Notes: a model not told the origin generated them from the letters alone. A stretch of DNA of 26,348 bases from Bacillota bacterium (GCA_023421395.1 JAEZTL010000048.1:1-26348), one strand, 5' to 3'. Counted from the stretch's first letter, positions 7,766 through 17,139 are shown. Program-made: numbers and translations.

Positions 7766-7781
7766 TAATTACCCCGAGGTG

Positions 7782-7790
7782 TGGTATACT
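7782..7790 (+). promoter_or_regulatory. Extended -10 promoter for the rRNA methyltransferase gene
   Basis: TGGTATACT, an extended -10 with no obvious -35. Predicted transcription would begin near 7797, giving a leader of about 18 nt before the ATG at 7815. Confidence 0.55.
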
Positions 7791-7814
7791 GAAGGGGTGA
7801 AAAGGGGCGGTGAA

Positions 7815-9116
7815 ATGGATTTTCCCTCGGAGTGGCTTAACAGCATGGAGCGCCTTCTTGCGGGCGAGTATGGCGTTTTTCTGAAAGCCATGGAAGCGGA
7901 GCCGGCCCTCTCGCTTCGGCTCAACGCGCTGCGCCCAGGGGCCGCGAGCGGACGGGCGGGGGAGGCGATCCCCTGGTCACCCTACGGACGCTATCTTCGC
8001 TCCGGGGACGACGTGAAGACCGGCCGGGACATTTTCCACGCGGCGGGGGTCTATTACATGCAGGAGGCCAGCGCCCAGGCGCCCGCGGAGGTGCTCGCGC
8101 CGCGACCGGGCGAGGTGGTGCTGGATCTCTGCGCCGCGCCGGGGGGCAAGGCGTCGCAGATGGCGGCGCGGATGGACGGCAAGGGCGCGCTGGTGGCCAA
8201 CGAGATCACCCTTTTCCGCGCCAGGATCCTGTCCGGGAATTTGGAGCGGTTGGGCGTCACAAACGCCGCCGTGATCAGCGAATCTCCGGACAGGCTGGCG
8301 GAAAAATGGCCGGAAACCTTCGATGCGGTGTTGGTGGACGCCCCATGCTCCGGCGAGGGCATGTTCCGAAGGGACCCGGATGCCCGGCGTGAATGGACGG
8401 CGGACAGCCCTCGGGCCTGTGCGGCCCGGCAGGCGAAAATTTTGGAATCCGCGCGGCGCATGGTCAAACCTGGCGGACGGCTGGCCTACTCCACCTGTAC
8501 GTTCAATGAATTGGAAAACGAGGGCGTGATCCGCGCCTTTTTCGCGGCGAATCCGGATTTTTCGCCGGTGGATTTTGAACTTTCGGGCATCGGGCGGTCG
8601 GAGGGCGGCATGATCCGGCTGTGGCCCCACCGAATTCGGGGCGACGGCCACTTTGTGGCGCTGATGAAAAAGGCCGGCGAAGCCGCGCCCGTCGTGCGCC
8701 GCACGGGCACCGGCATCCCGTCAGCGCAGGTCGAAAAAATGCCGGGGCGGTGGGCCCAGGCGCTTCAAGGTTATGTGACCGCGGATTGGGAGGGACATCT
8801 GGACGCGCTGCCGCCCGAAATGCCGGATCTCACGGGGCTGCGCCTAATGCGGAGGGGACTTAGGCTGGGCGAGCGGTCGCGGCAGCATTCAACGCCCGAC
8901 CACGCGCTGGCCATGGCCTTCGGACCGGATTTCTTTGACCAATCGGTTAAGCTGGATGACGAGGCGGCGCGGGCCTTTCTCGCGGGAGAGGCGATGGCGC
9001 TGGGCGCGCCGGATGGCTGGACCCACGTGAGCTGGCGCGGCTACCCGCTGGGGTTTGGCAAGATGTCCCAAGGTACGCTCAAAAACCACCTGCCCAAGGG
9101 GCTCAGGCTGCGCTGA
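7815..9116 (+). CDS. rsmF: RsmF/YebU-type rRNA (cytosine-5) methyltransferase
   Basis: The 433-residue NOL1/NOP2/Sun-family enzyme transfers a methyl group from SAM to C5 of a cytosine in rRNA. The SAM site LDLCAAPGGKASQMA lies at about 103-117. Both family cysteines are in place: Cys178 in VDAPCSGEGMF (motif IV) and Cys228 in AYSTCTF (motif VI, nucleophile). The C-terminal region (about 280-433) matches the RNA-binding tail of RsmF proteins, including a GWTHVSWRGYPLGFGK segment. ATG 7815 follows AAGGGGCGG; GTG 7797 in the same frame is a weaker alternative because the predicted transcript starts there. Some Bacillota members of this family modify 16S rRNA at other cytosines, so the exact target is unsure. 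Confidence 0.9.
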   Translation: MDFPSEWLNSMERLLAGEYGVFLKAMEAEPALSLRLNALRPGAASGRAGEAIPWSPYGRYLRSGDDVKTGRDIFHAAGVYYMQEASAQAPAEVLAPRPGEVVLDLCAAPGGKASQMAARMDGKGALVANEITLFRARILSGNLERLGVTNAAVISESPDRLAEKWPETFDAVLVDAPCSGEGMFRRDPDARREWTADSPRACAARQAKILESARRMVKPGGRLAYSTCTFNELENEGVIRAFFAANPDFSPVDFELSGIGRSEGGMIRLWPHRIRGDGHFVALMKKAGEAAPVVRRTGTGIPSAQVEKMPGRWAQALQGYVTADWEGHLDALPPEMPDLTGLRLMRRGLRLGERSRQHSTPDHALAMAFGPDFFDQSVKLDDEAARAFLAGEAMALGAPDGWTHVSWRGYPLGFGKMSQGTLKNHLPKGLRLR

Positions 9117-9121
9117 CGGGC

Positions 9122-9148
9122 AAAAAAACGCCCCGGCGAGAGCCGGAG
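9122..9148 (-). terminator. Intrinsic terminator after the J-domain gene
   Basis: On the minus strand, a 7-bp stem (CTCCGGC / GCCGGGG with one G-U) closed by TCTC is followed by CG and seven T. It lies 11 bp past the J-domain stop and 6 bp past the rRNA methyltransferase stop on the other strand. Confidence 0.75.
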
Positions 9149-9158
9149 TGGGTTTGGC

Positions 9159-9662
9159 TTATTTCGCGTTTCTCCAGAAGAAGCGTGGGCGCCTGGTCTT
9201 GCTGCGCATTGCCTCCGCGCTCTCGTACGCGGTTAGGTACTGTGTGTTGCCCGGCTGCTGCCGGGTGGCGATGCCGAAGTACAGCACGGCTTTTTCGATT
9301 TCCCCCAGCCGGAACAGCACCGCGCCGAAAAGGTAGTTCCATTCCGCGCTGCGGGTGGCCACTCGCATCAGCGCCTGCCGCGCGGCGGAAAGCTGACCCA
9401 AACCCAGGAGCTTTCGCACGTCCTCCAGCTGCTCGTTCTCCGGCGAGATCTGGTCAAGCCGTCCGTGGGATGCGCACTGGCTGAGCGCCTCCTCATAGGC
9501 GAGGTTGATCTGAATCATCTTGGACTCCGCCCAGAGCCGCTCCGGTCCTTCGGCAAACCGGTCGGGATGCCAGCGGCGGGCGAGTTCCCGGTAGGCGCGG
9601 CGAACGTCTACGACGGACGCGCCCCGCGCGACGCCCAGCACTTCAAAGCAGTCGGCCATCAT
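9159..9662 (-). CDS. Small J-domain protein
   Basis: The 167-residue protein has an N-terminal J-domain (about 4-65) with the diagnostic HPD motif at residues 32-34 (ARRWHPDRF), which stimulates DnaK ATPase. The rest is a helical region (about 75-140: ARQALMRVATRSAEWNYLFG, then KAVLYFGIATRQQPGN) resembling a TPR-like repeat, and a basic tail. The Gly/Phe region and the zinc-finger repeats of true DnaJ are absent, so it is a specialised co-chaperone rather than dnaJ. Start ATG 9662 is preferred because GGGAGG lies eight bases upstream; the open frame to 9680 places that site inside the coding region. A strong promoter precedes it and a terminator follows, so it is a single-gene unit. Confidence 0.85.
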   Translation of the reverse strand: MMADCFEVLGVARGASVVDVRRAYRELARRWHPDRFAEGPERLWAESKMIQINLAYEEALSQCASHGRLDQISPENEQLEDVRKLLGLGQLSAARQALMRVATRSAEWNYLFGAVLFRLGEIEKAVLYFGIATRQQPGNTQYLTAYESAEAMRSKTRRPRFFWRNAK

Positions 9663-9697
9663 CGTTCGCCTCCCTTCCATTTCCGTAGGACAGGAGT

Positions 9698-9726
9698 ATT
9701 ATACCAGCCGCCTGTGCGCTTGTCCA
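9698..9726 (-). promoter_or_regulatory. Strong promoter for the J-domain gene
   Basis: On the minus strand: -35 TGGACA (9721-9726), 17-bp spacer, extended -10 TGGTATAAT with the hexamer at 9698-9703. One mismatch from consensus overall. Confidence 0.8.
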
Positions 9727-9728
9727 GC

Positions 9729-9748
9729 CCCCGCGCCGCCGCGCGGGG
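9729..9748. other. GC-rich perfect inverted repeat
   Basis: CCCCGCGC, CGCC loop, GCGCGGGG: 8-bp arms directly upstream of the J-domain -35. No T-run follows on either strand, so it is not a normal terminator. It could be a protein-binding or insulating element; function unknown. Confidence 0.4.
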
Positions 9749-9820
9749 TTCCGGCGCAAAATATTACAGAAGAATTTCGTTAGGCCATAAAAACGTAATA
9801 CCACAACATGTAGTATTCCC

Positions 9821-9849
9821 TTGCTATTTTACGCAGGGTCGGATACAAT
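9821..9849 (+). promoter_or_regulatory. Promoter for the zinc-ribbon-like membrane protein gene
   Basis: -35 TTGCTA (9821-9826), 17-bp spacer, -10 TACAAT (9844-9849). It gives a leader of about 55 nt before the ATG at 9911. Confidence 0.7.
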
Positions 9850-9910
9850 ATATGTATTGAATCGGCACCACATGCCGAACCGTTTTTTTACGAAGGGCGT
9901 GTAGCACCGG

Positions 9911-10438
9911 ATGAGGTCCCCCGATCGTAGAAGCAGGAAGGTCCAGCCCCGCAGAAGCCGCGCGAACAGCGCGGTTGCGCGGTGGCTCATTTTTTGCTTC
10001 CCCGCGGGGCTTCTGATGATGTGGAGCGACCGCTGCAAGTGGCCGCGTTACGCCAAGATGCTGATTTCGCTGGGCTTTGCGGCGCTGCTTATGATGGTGT
10101 TGCTGCCGCAGACAATGCCGCCGGAACGCGCGAAGGGCGGCGTGGAGATCGTAGGCCTTTCGCCGGGTCTCGAGGTACAGGGCCCGCAGCTGGATCCGGC
10201 CGCCCCCCAATACGATGTGTACGTACCGGCCTACCAGCCGGAGGCCACGCTGTTTGTGGAGCCCACGCCCACGCCCGTGCCCGTCTACGTCTACTGTAAC
10301 GACGGCGGCCAGTATTACCACACCAAGAACTGCCGCTACACCCGCGGCAATACCCCGAAGGTGACGCTGGACCAGGCGGTGACCGCCGGTTTCAAGCCCT
10401 GTCCCAAATGCCACCCGCCGGTTCAGGAAGAGGGTTGA
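9911..10438 (+). CDS. Membrane-anchored protein with a C-terminal Ada-like Cys/His motif
   Basis: I do not recognise a named family for the full 175-residue protein. It has a very basic N-terminus (residues 1-22), two short hydrophobic segments (about 23-38 and 46-66), a linker with EPTPTPVPVYV, and a compact C-terminal module. That module reads YYHTKNCRY, then about 20 residues later GFKPCPKCHPP; with the earlier YCND it supplies four Cys and two or more His. This spacing recalls the Ada N-terminal zinc-binding domain and similar small modules fused to secreted nucleases. The linker and topology suggest the module sits outside the membrane, though this is inferred. GAAGGG lies 12 bases upstream of the ATG. 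It has its own promoter and terminator. Confidence 0.7.
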   Translation: MRSPDRRSRKVQPRRSRANSAVARWLIFCFPAGLLMMWSDRCKWPRYAKMLISLGFAALLMMVLLPQTMPPERAKGGVEIVGLSPGLEVQGPQLDPAAPQYDVYVPAYQPEATLFVEPTPTPVPVYVYCNDGGQYYHTKNCRYTRGNTPKVTLDQAVTAGFKPCPKCHPPVQEEG

Positions 10439-10466
10439 GCCGTAATTGTCCTCTTTTTATTAGCCT

Positions 10467-10490
10467 CGCCCCGCGTTTGCGGGGCGTTTT
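10467..10490 (+). terminator. Intrinsic terminator after the zinc-ribbon-like gene
   Basis: 8-bp GC stem (CGCCCCGC / GCGGGGCG) with GTTT loop followed by TTTTCTTT, 28 bp after the stop codon. Confidence 0.9.
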
Positions 10491-10506
10491 CTTTCGTGCC
10501 TTTCGC

Positions 10507-11127
10507 TCATTCGATCAAGGCGGCATCGCCCAGACGGAACGCGGCATGGCAGACGGAATCGGGTCCGTCCACCATAAAGGAAGCGGTTATGTAGACATTT
10601 TGAAAGAGATCCCGGATCTCGGAATCCGCCATTCCCTCCGTCGGAGCCAGCACCTGGAGCGTTCCCGTCTGACTCTTGCCCGCGAAGACGTGGTTCTCGG
10701 GATCGGAGAAAAAGTTGTCGTTTACAAACACCGGCACCTCCGGCGAGACGATTCCAAAGCCGCCGTGGTGGTAGCCTTTTTCGGACAGGTTGGTCAGCGT
10801 AACCTCGCACTCGTAAGCGCGAAAAGGCGCGCTGCGCGCCGCTTCCATCAGCGCGGCTGCGCCGGGGTAATTGTCGATCCAGCGCCAGTAATTCGGCTTG
10901 CCGCCCGCCTCGCAAGCGGAGGGCTGATCCAATCGCTCAAGGTCCGCGCGATAGCGCTCGGTCAGATCGGGGTCGAATCGAATGCTGTCCGCCACGCCGA
11001 TCAAGTCGTAATATGTTCGCTTGGCGTACCGCTGCTTTGACGCATACCACCCCGCCGCCCAGGCCATCCCCAGGCAAAGCGCGCCCACCGCGACCCATGA
11101 CAGAATGCGGAGGGCTTTCCGGGCCAT
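10507..11127 (-). CDS. Membrane-anchored protein of unknown function
   Basis: The 206-residue protein is not one I recognise. It has a short basic start (MARKALR), one N-terminal membrane segment or uncleaved signal (about 8-27) and a predicted extracytoplasmic domain. That domain has an all-beta look in its middle (FRAYECEVTLTNLSEKGYHHG, about residues 110-130, then IVSPEVPVFVNDNFF), reminiscent of an immunoglobulin-like or DUF4352-like fold, but I cannot assign one. ATG 11127 is chosen for AAAGGAG nine bases upstream and because it starts directly before the hydrophobic segment. It lies downstream of argS on the same strand, past that gene's terminator; I see no clear promoter of its own. 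Confidence 0.7.
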   Translation of the reverse strand: MARKALRILSWVAVGALCLGMAWAAGWYASKQRYAKRTYYDLIGVADSIRFDPDLTERYRADLERLDQPSACEAGGKPNYWRWIDNYPGAAALMEAARSAPFRAYECEVTLTNLSEKGYHHGGFGIVSPEVPVFVNDNFFSDPENHVFAGKSQTGTLQVLAPTEGMADSEIRDLFQNVYITASFMVDGPDSVCHAAFRLGDAALIE

Positions 11128-11170
11128 TGTGGACACTCCTTTCACGGCGCGAACAGTAACCTTCAAGCGA

Positions 11171-11209
11171 ATAAAAGTCGCCGCCCGGTCGTGCGAAACG
11201 CGGGCGGCG
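11171..11209 (-). terminator. Intrinsic terminator after argS
   Basis: 9-bp arms CGCCGCCCG (11179-11187) and CGGGCGGCG (11201-11209) with a 13-nt loop. Read on the minus strand, the stem is followed by ACTTTTATT, a moderate U-tract. It sits 10 bp after the argS stop. Confidence 0.65.
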
Positions 11210-11218
11210 GATTCCTTA

Positions 11219-12937
11219 TTACATTCGCTCCGGGGCTTCGATGCCGATCAGGTAGAGCGCGGTTTTGATCACGTCCCGGGTGGCGGCGGTCAGCATCAAC
11301 CGGGCCGCGCGTGCCCCGGGATTGTCGTCCAGAATTCGCCGCTCGAAGTAGAACTTATTGTAGGCCTGTGCCAGATCCACCGCGAAGCGGGTCACCTGCG
11401 AGGGCTCGCTGCGGTCGATGGCGCCGGAAATCACCGATGGGAACTGCTCGATCAGCCGCACGACTTCCTGGGCCTCCGGGTCCGAGAGCGCGTGGAAGTC
11501 CGGCTCGGCGGGGGAGAGATCGGCTTCCCGGGCCTTTCTCAGCACGGAGCAGCAGCGGGCGTGGGTGTACTGCGCATAGGGGCCGGTTTCGCCGTCAAAG
11601 TTGAGCGCGCGATCCCACCAGAAGTCGATGTCCTTGATGCGGTTGTTGTACAGATCGAAGAATACCACCGCGCCCACACCCACCTGGCGCGCGACTTCAT
11701 CCTTGTTGGGCAGATTCGGGCTCTTCTCGTCGATGATGGCGCGGGCCTTGGCGATCGCGTTGTTCAGTAGATCCTCCAGGTAGACCACATGGCCCTTGCG
11801 GGTAGACAGCGTCTGCCCTTCGTAGGATACCATGCCGAAGGAGACGTGCTCCATCTTCTTCGCCCAGTCATAGCCCATCAGCTCCAGCACCTTGAACAGT
11901 TGCCGGAAGTGCAGGTCCTGCTGGTAGGCGACCACGTAGAGGCAGCGGTCGAAATCGTAGGTGTCCTTGCGGTAGAGGGCGGCGGCGAGATCCCGCGTGG
12001 CGTAGAGTGTCGCGCCGTCCTTTTTCAAAATCAGGCAGGGAGGCATGCCGTAGGCTTCCAGGTTTACGATCCACGCGCCGTCGGACTCTGTAAGCAGATT
12101 TTTTTTCCGAAGTTCATTGATCACGCGGTCCATCTTGTCGTTGTAGAAGCTTTCGCCGGCGTAAGAGTCAAACTGAACGCCCAGAAGGTCATACACCTTT
12201 TTCGCGTCCTTCAGCGTGACCTCCTTGAACCAGTTGAAGATGGAGAGCGCCTCCGGGTCGCCGTCCTCGATCTTTTTGAACCAGGCCCGGCCCTCGTCCT
12301 GAAGCGCCGGATCGTTTTCGCTCTCCCGGTCAAAGCGCACGTAGAGCTTCACCATTTCATCCACGCCGCCCGCTTCGACGGCGGCCCTGTCGCCCCACTT
12401 TTTGTAGGCGCACACCATCTTGCCAAACTGGGTGCCCCAGTCACCCAGGTGGTTGATGCCCACGGCGGTATAGCCCCGGAAGCGATAGAGGCGGGCCAGG
12501 GAGTTGCCAATCATCGTGGTGGACAGATGGCCGATGTGAAAGCGCTTGGCGATGTTGATGGAAGAGTAGTCGATGCAGACCGTCCTGCCCGCGCCTTCGC
12601 CGCCGCCGCCGTAGGAGAGGCCCTGGGCGGACACTTGGGCGAGCACCTCCCGCGCGTAGACCGAGCGGTCGATGTAGAAGTTCAGATAGCCCTTGACCGA
12701 CTCGATTCTGTCCAGAAACGGCGCGTCCATCGCCCCGGCCAGTTGGTCCGCGATCATGGGCGGCGCCTTGCGCAGCGCCTTGGCCAGCCTGAAACAGGGG
12801 AAGGCATAGTCGCCCAGCGCCGCGTCCGGCGGAATTTCCAGCGCGGCGGCGATGCCCGCCGCGTCCAGCGCGGCGCTTCCAAAGGCCTTTTCAAGCCCCG
12901 ACTCAATGAGCGAGGCGATGCTCGTGCGAAAATCCAT
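11219..12937 (-). CDS. argS: Arginyl-tRNA synthetase
   Basis: The 572-residue class I aminoacyl-tRNA synthetase charges tRNA-Arg with arginine in the cytoplasm. The N-terminal additional domain (about 1-105) has the expected GDYAFPCFRLAK segment; the HIGH signature is FHIGHLSTT at about 133-141, preceded by the typical SSINIAKR. The usual KMSKS loop is in its common ArgRS form, SYEGQTLSTRKGHVVYLEDLL. The C-terminal DALR anticodon-binding domain ends in the PERM sequence characteristic of ArgS. Complete, of normal length. GGGGTG lies seven bases before the ATG. Single-gene unit with promoter and terminator. Confidence 0.97.
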   Translation of the reverse strand: MDFRTSIASLIESGLEKAFGSAALDAAGIAAALEIPPDAALGDYAFPCFRLAKALRKAPPMIADQLAGAMDAPFLDRIESVKGYLNFYIDRSVYAREVLAQVSAQGLSYGGGGEGAGRTVCIDYSSINIAKRFHIGHLSTTMIGNSLARLYRFRGYTAVGINHLGDWGTQFGKMVCAYKKWGDRAAVEAGGVDEMVKLYVRFDRESENDPALQDEGRAWFKKIEDGDPEALSIFNWFKEVTLKDAKKVYDLLGVQFDSYAGESFYNDKMDRVINELRKKNLLTESDGAWIVNLEAYGMPPCLILKKDGATLYATRDLAAALYRKDTYDFDRCLYVVAYQQDLHFRQLFKVLELMGYDWAKKMEHVSFGMVSYEGQTLSTRKGHVVYLEDLLNNAIAKARAIIDEKSPNLPNKDEVARQVGVGAVVFFDLYNNRIKDIDFWWDRALNFDGETGPYAQYTHARCCSVLRKAREADLSPAEPDFHALSDPEAQEVVRLIEQFPSVISGAIDRSEPSQVTRFAVDLAQAYNKFYFERRILDDNPGARAARLMLTAATRDVIKTALYLIGIEAPERM

Positions 12938-12968
12938 TCAGGCACCCCGTTTGCAATTTAGTAGGATG

Positions 12969-12977
12969 ATTATACCA
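12969..12977 (-). promoter_or_regulatory. Extended -10 promoter for argS
   Basis: On the minus strand this reads TGGTATAAT. A TTAACA lies 22 bp upstream, too far for a good -35. No T-box leader is visible in the roughly 30 nt between this element and the argS ATG. Confidence 0.6.
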
Positions 12978-13018
12978 CGAATCCCGGGCGCTATGTTGTT
13001 AAGGCTTGAAAAACATAT

Positions 13019-13046
13019 GAAAAGCGGGCCGCTTTCGCGGCCCGCT
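13019..13046 (-). terminator. Intrinsic terminator after the Pit/DUF47 operon
   Basis: 10-bp stem AGCGGGCCGC / GCGGCCCGCT with TTTC/GAAA loop; on the minus strand it is followed by TTTTCATATGTTTTT. Confidence 0.85.
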
Positions 13047-13090
13047 CAGGGCCATCTGTAAAGCCCCGCGCGGTACCCGCCGTGTCGGGG

Positions 13091-13714
13091 TCAGGTGTTC
13101 TTCATGACAATTTCTTCCACCGCGTCGGCGATGTGCTCGCACTCGTCGCAGCACTTCTCAAGGAAGTTGTAGATGTCTTTCCACACGCCGATGGCGACGG
13201 CGTCCTTTTCACCCAGGTAGAGGCTGTGCATCGCCTCCAGGTGCAGCTTGTCGCCGACCTCCTCCAGGCGGTTGACCTCGATGATGCGCTTTTTCATATC
13301 ATTGGCCTTGCGCAGGTGGTGGAAGTCCTTGAGCAGCGCGACCAGTTCCGTGGCGCAGGTGATGATGATGCGGGCCATTCCCACCGCATCCTCGCGGCAG
13401 GAGGTGACGCCGTACATGTACATGGAGATCAGCACGTCCTCGATGGAGTCGATCAAATCGTCCTGGATGGCCGAAAGCCGGGTGATGTCCTCCCGGTCAA
13501 TCGGCGGCAGGAATTCCAGAACCAGCCGCGCGGTCATCTCGTGTTTTTTCATGTCGGCGTTGTGCTCGATGGCGTGCATTTTCTCCATCACCGACTTGAG
13601 GTCGTCCGGCTGAAAATTCTCAAGGGTGTGTTCCAGCAGCTTCGCGCCATCCTGGGCGCACTCCGCCATCTCGATAAAGAACGCAAAATAATCATATCCG
13701 CCACGCTTGCCCAC
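13091..13714 (-). CDS. DUF47/PhoU-like protein, Pit accessory
   Basis: The 207-residue all-helical cytoplasmic protein belongs to DUF47 (PhoU_div). The two PhoU-type metal-binding repeats are visible as E-xx-AD: HAIEHNADMKKHE near residues 47-59 and CCDECEHIADAVEEIV near 186-202. The helical pair around FLPPIDREDITRLSAIQDDLIDSIEDV is also typical. From family knowledge, DUF47 proteins are encoded next to Pit phosphate transporters and are thought to control them. Here the gene starts 17 bp after the pit stop on the same strand, so it is cotranscribed. The start is a GTG at 13714 with GAGGTGTAGG upstream. Confidence 0.92.
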   Translation of the reverse strand: MGKRGGYDYFAFFIEMAECAQDGAKLLEHTLENFQPDDLKSVMEKMHAIEHNADMKKHEMTARLVLEFLPPIDREDITRLSAIQDDLIDSIEDVLISMYMYGVTSCREDAVGMARIIITCATELVALLKDFHHLRKANDMKKRIIEVNRLEEVGDKLHLEAMHSLYLGEKDAVAIGVWKDIYNFLEKCCDECEHIADAVEEIVMKNT

Positions 13715-13731
13715 TACCTACACCTCTTCCT

Positions 13732-14784
13732 CTAGAATAGCATCATGAACAGCTTGGCCATCAGGAAGCCCAGAAGGCCGCAGCCGGGGAATGTCAAAAA
13801 CCAGGTCAGCACCATTTCACGTACAATGCTCCAGTTGACCTGCTTCAGATTTTTTGCAGCGCCCACACCCATGATCGCGGTGGTCTTGGTGTGGGTCGTG
13901 GATACGGGGATGCCGGTGATCGACGAGAGCAGAAGGCAGCCCGCAGCGGCCAGATCCGCCGAAAAGCCCTGGTACTTGGAGAGCTTCACCATGTCCATGC
14001 CGACGGCTTTGATGATTCTGTAGCCGCCGATGGAGGTGCCCAGACCCATCACCAGCGCGCAAAGCACCATCAGCCACAGCGGGATCACCACGTCGACCGG
14101 GCCGGTCTGTCCCTTGGTCAGAAACATGCCCAGCAGGAACACGCTCAGAAACTTCTGGCCGTCCTGCGCGCCGTGCATGAAGGCCATCGCGGCCGCACCG
14201 CCCACCTGCGCCTTTTGAAAGAAGCTGTCCGTTTTGCGCCGATCCATGCGGCGGAAGATCAGTTCCACCACTTTGACCGTCACCCAGCCCATCACAAAGC
14301 CCAGAATCGAGGACAGCACCAGGCCGTAGATGACCTTGATCCACTCCGAGCCGTTGATGCCGCTCAGGCCGCCGTGCAGCGCGATGGCCGCGCCGGACAG
14401 GCCCGCGATCAGCGCGTGGCTCTCACTGGTGGGAATGCCAAAGCGCCATGCGGCCACGGCCCAGGCCACGATGGCCACCAGCGCCGCGCACAGCGCGTAC
14501 AGCGCATCGCTGGAACTGCCGTGGAAATCCACCATGTAGAAAACCGTCTCCGCAACCTTCTGGTTGACCATCGTCATCACCAGCACGCCCAGCAGGTTGA
14601 AAACCGCCGCCATGATGATGGAAGGGCCGGGCCGCATCGCGCGCGTCGACACGCAGGTCGCGATGGCATTGGGGGCGTCGGTCCAGCCGTTGACCAGGAT
14701 CACCGCCAGGGTCAAAATCGTCGTGACGACCAAGGCCGGCGAGAGCGCCAGCTGTCCGATAAAGTCGGAAAGAGAGAGCTGCAT
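13732..14784 (-). CDS. PitA-family inorganic phosphate transporter
   Basis: The 350-residue membrane protein has about ten hydrophobic segments and is a low-affinity phosphate (metal-phosphate) symporter of the PiT family. The two halves carry the internal repeat signature: GWTDAPNAIATCVSTRAM near residues 33-50 and VSTTHTKTTAIMGVGA near 300-315, with PTSESHALIAGLSGAAIA in between. It is shorter than E. coli PitA but of usual length for the Bacillota Pit that pairs with DUF47. Start ATG 14784 begins just before the first membrane helix; GGGGGA lies rather far (about 13 nt) upstream, so this site is weak. An extension to 14835 is open but lacks a better site. Confidence 0.93.
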   Translation of the reverse strand: MQLSLSDFIGQLALSPALVVTTILTLAVILVNGWTDAPNAIATCVSTRAMRPGPSIIMAAVFNLLGVLVMTMVNQKVAETVFYMVDFHGSSSDALYALCAALVAIVAWAVAAWRFGIPTSESHALIAGLSGAAIALHGGLSGINGSEWIKVIYGLVLSSILGFVMGWVTVKVVELIFRRMDRRKTDSFFQKAQVGGAAAMAFMHGAQDGQKFLSVFLLGMFLTKGQTGPVDVVIPLWLMVLCALVMGLGTSIGGYRIIKAVGMDMVKLSKYQGFSADLAAAGCLLLSSITGIPVSTTHTKTTAIMGVGAAKNLKQVNWSIVREMVLTWFLTFPGCGLLGFLMAKLFMMLF

Positions 14785-14820
14785 ACGTGAACCATTCCCC
14801 CGCTTCGTCAAATCCGCTTG

Positions 14821-14829
14821 ATTATAGCA
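14821..14829 (-). promoter_or_regulatory. Extended -10 promoter for the Pit/DUF47 operon
   Basis: On the minus strand this reads TGCTATAAT, giving a leader of about 30 nt before the pit ATG. No good -35 at 17 bp. Confidence 0.6.
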
Positions 14830-14925
14830 CATCACAAATCAAGGTGAGATCAGGCGACTGTTAAATCTACATCACGCGCGCCATATCGCGCTGTTTCGCG
14901 GCGGAAAAGCGCCGAAAATATGCTG

Positions 14926-14954
14926 TTGACATCCTGATGCGGCGGATTTATAAT
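14926..14954 (+). promoter_or_regulatory. Perfect consensus promoter for the ATP-grasp/kamA operon
   Basis: -35 TTGACA (14926-14931), 17-bp spacer, -10 TATAAT (14949-14954): exact consensus for the housekeeping sigma factor, the strongest promoter in the window. Confidence 0.92.
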
Positions 14955-14996
14955 ACGGCGGGATTTTGAAAAAAACTGCATCGGAAAGGCTCGGTA

Positions 14997-16047
14997 TTGT
15001 GGGATATGGAAACGCTTGATTCAGAGGTTCCGCTTCCCCGAAGACTGACGAACGTCGCGCTGGTATACAATCTGAAGAAGGGCCTCGACGAGCGCACACC
15101 CGACGCCGAAGCCGAGTACGACTCCATCGATACCGTTCACGCAATCCAGCATGCGCTGGAATCCTCCGGGCTCACCGTCGAACTGATCGAAGCGGACCGG
15201 TTCCTGCCGGAACGCCTCAAAGAAAGCCGTGCCGATTTCGCGTTCAACATTGCCGAAGGCCTTTCGGGCCGGGGCAGGGAGGCGCAGATTCCGGCGCTGT
15301 TCGCCATAATGGACGTGCCCTTTACGGGCTCCGACGAGACGGCGCTGGCCGTGGCGCTGGACAAGGCGCTGTGCAAGCGCCTGGCGTCCGCCAGCCGCGT
15401 GCGTACGCCGCGCTTTAAGGTTGTCGCGGCGGGCGAAAAGGCGCGGGGGCTCAGGTTTCCGGTCATCGTAAAACCCAATGCCGAGGGCTCCAGCAAGGGG
15501 ATCGGCGAGACCTGCGTGGTGGAGGACGCGGCGGCGCTTGACGCGCTGACTCAGCGCAATCTCTCACTCTATGGCGGCGAGATGCTTTGCGAGGAGTACG
15601 TCCCGGGCCGCGAATTTACGGTGGGCCTTCTGGGGAACGGGAAGAGCCTGACCGTCTTTGAACCGATGGAAATTGTCTACACGCGCCCGACCCAGGGCGC
15701 ATACCACGTCTACAGCTACGAGGTCAAGCGGCAATATCAATCCTACGTGCGCTATGAATGCCCGGCAGACGTCACCCCGGGCGCGGCCAAAGAAATGAAG
15801 CGCATGGCGGCGCGGATCTTTCACCTTCTGGGTTGCCGGGATCTCGCCCGCGTAGACTTCCGGCTGGACGCGTCCGGCCGCCCCTGGTTCATCGAGATCA
15901 ACCCGTTGCCGGGGCTCGCGCCCGGGTACAGCGACTATCCCATGTTGGCCGGGTTTCAGGGCGTCGCCTACGATGACCTGATCCGCGCGATCCTATCGGC
16001 CGCCGCCGCGCGCTACGGCTTTTCGTGCGGATGGGAGGGGATGCGTC

Positions 16048-16061
<14 letters not shown>
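14997..16061 (+). CDS. Ddl-like ATP-grasp ligase of an atypical subgroup
   Basis: The 354-residue ATP-grasp enzyme joins a carboxylate to an amine through an acyl-phosphate. The C-terminal two thirds are clearly D-Ala-D-Ala ligase-like: PFTGSD, VIVKPNAEGSSKGI (ATP/P-loop lid), CEEYVPGREFTVGLLG, and the metal-site DFRLDASGRPWFIEINPLPG. The N-terminus differs from true Ddl: the GG-x-S-x-E-x-x-VS segment that contacts the first D-Ala is missing, replaced by VYNLKKGLDERTPDAEAEYDS, and the end reads NPLPGLAPGYSDYP rather than the usual N-T-x-PG-x-T form. So it probably joins other amino acids. GGAAAGG sits seven bases before TTG 14997 but 16 before ATG 15006, so a TTG start is preferred. Its stop overlaps kamA by 14 bp. 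Confidence 0.82.
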
Positions 16062-17130
<1,069 letters not shown>

Positions 17131-17139
17131 AACGTCAGG

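Noticed and set aside
11128..11166. 13-residue N-terminal extension of the membrane protein after argS
   Set aside because: The AAAGGAG site and the start of the hydrophobic segment both point to ATG 11127.
12938..12968. T-box leader upstream of argS
   Set aside because: Only about 30 nt lie between the -10 element and the ATG, with no T-box sequence or specifier hairpin.
14858..14875. Pho box upstream of the Pit phosphate transporter
   Set aside because: CTGTTAAATCTACATCA is a loose match only; a second good half-site is missing, and a single TTAACA is not enough for a PhoP site.
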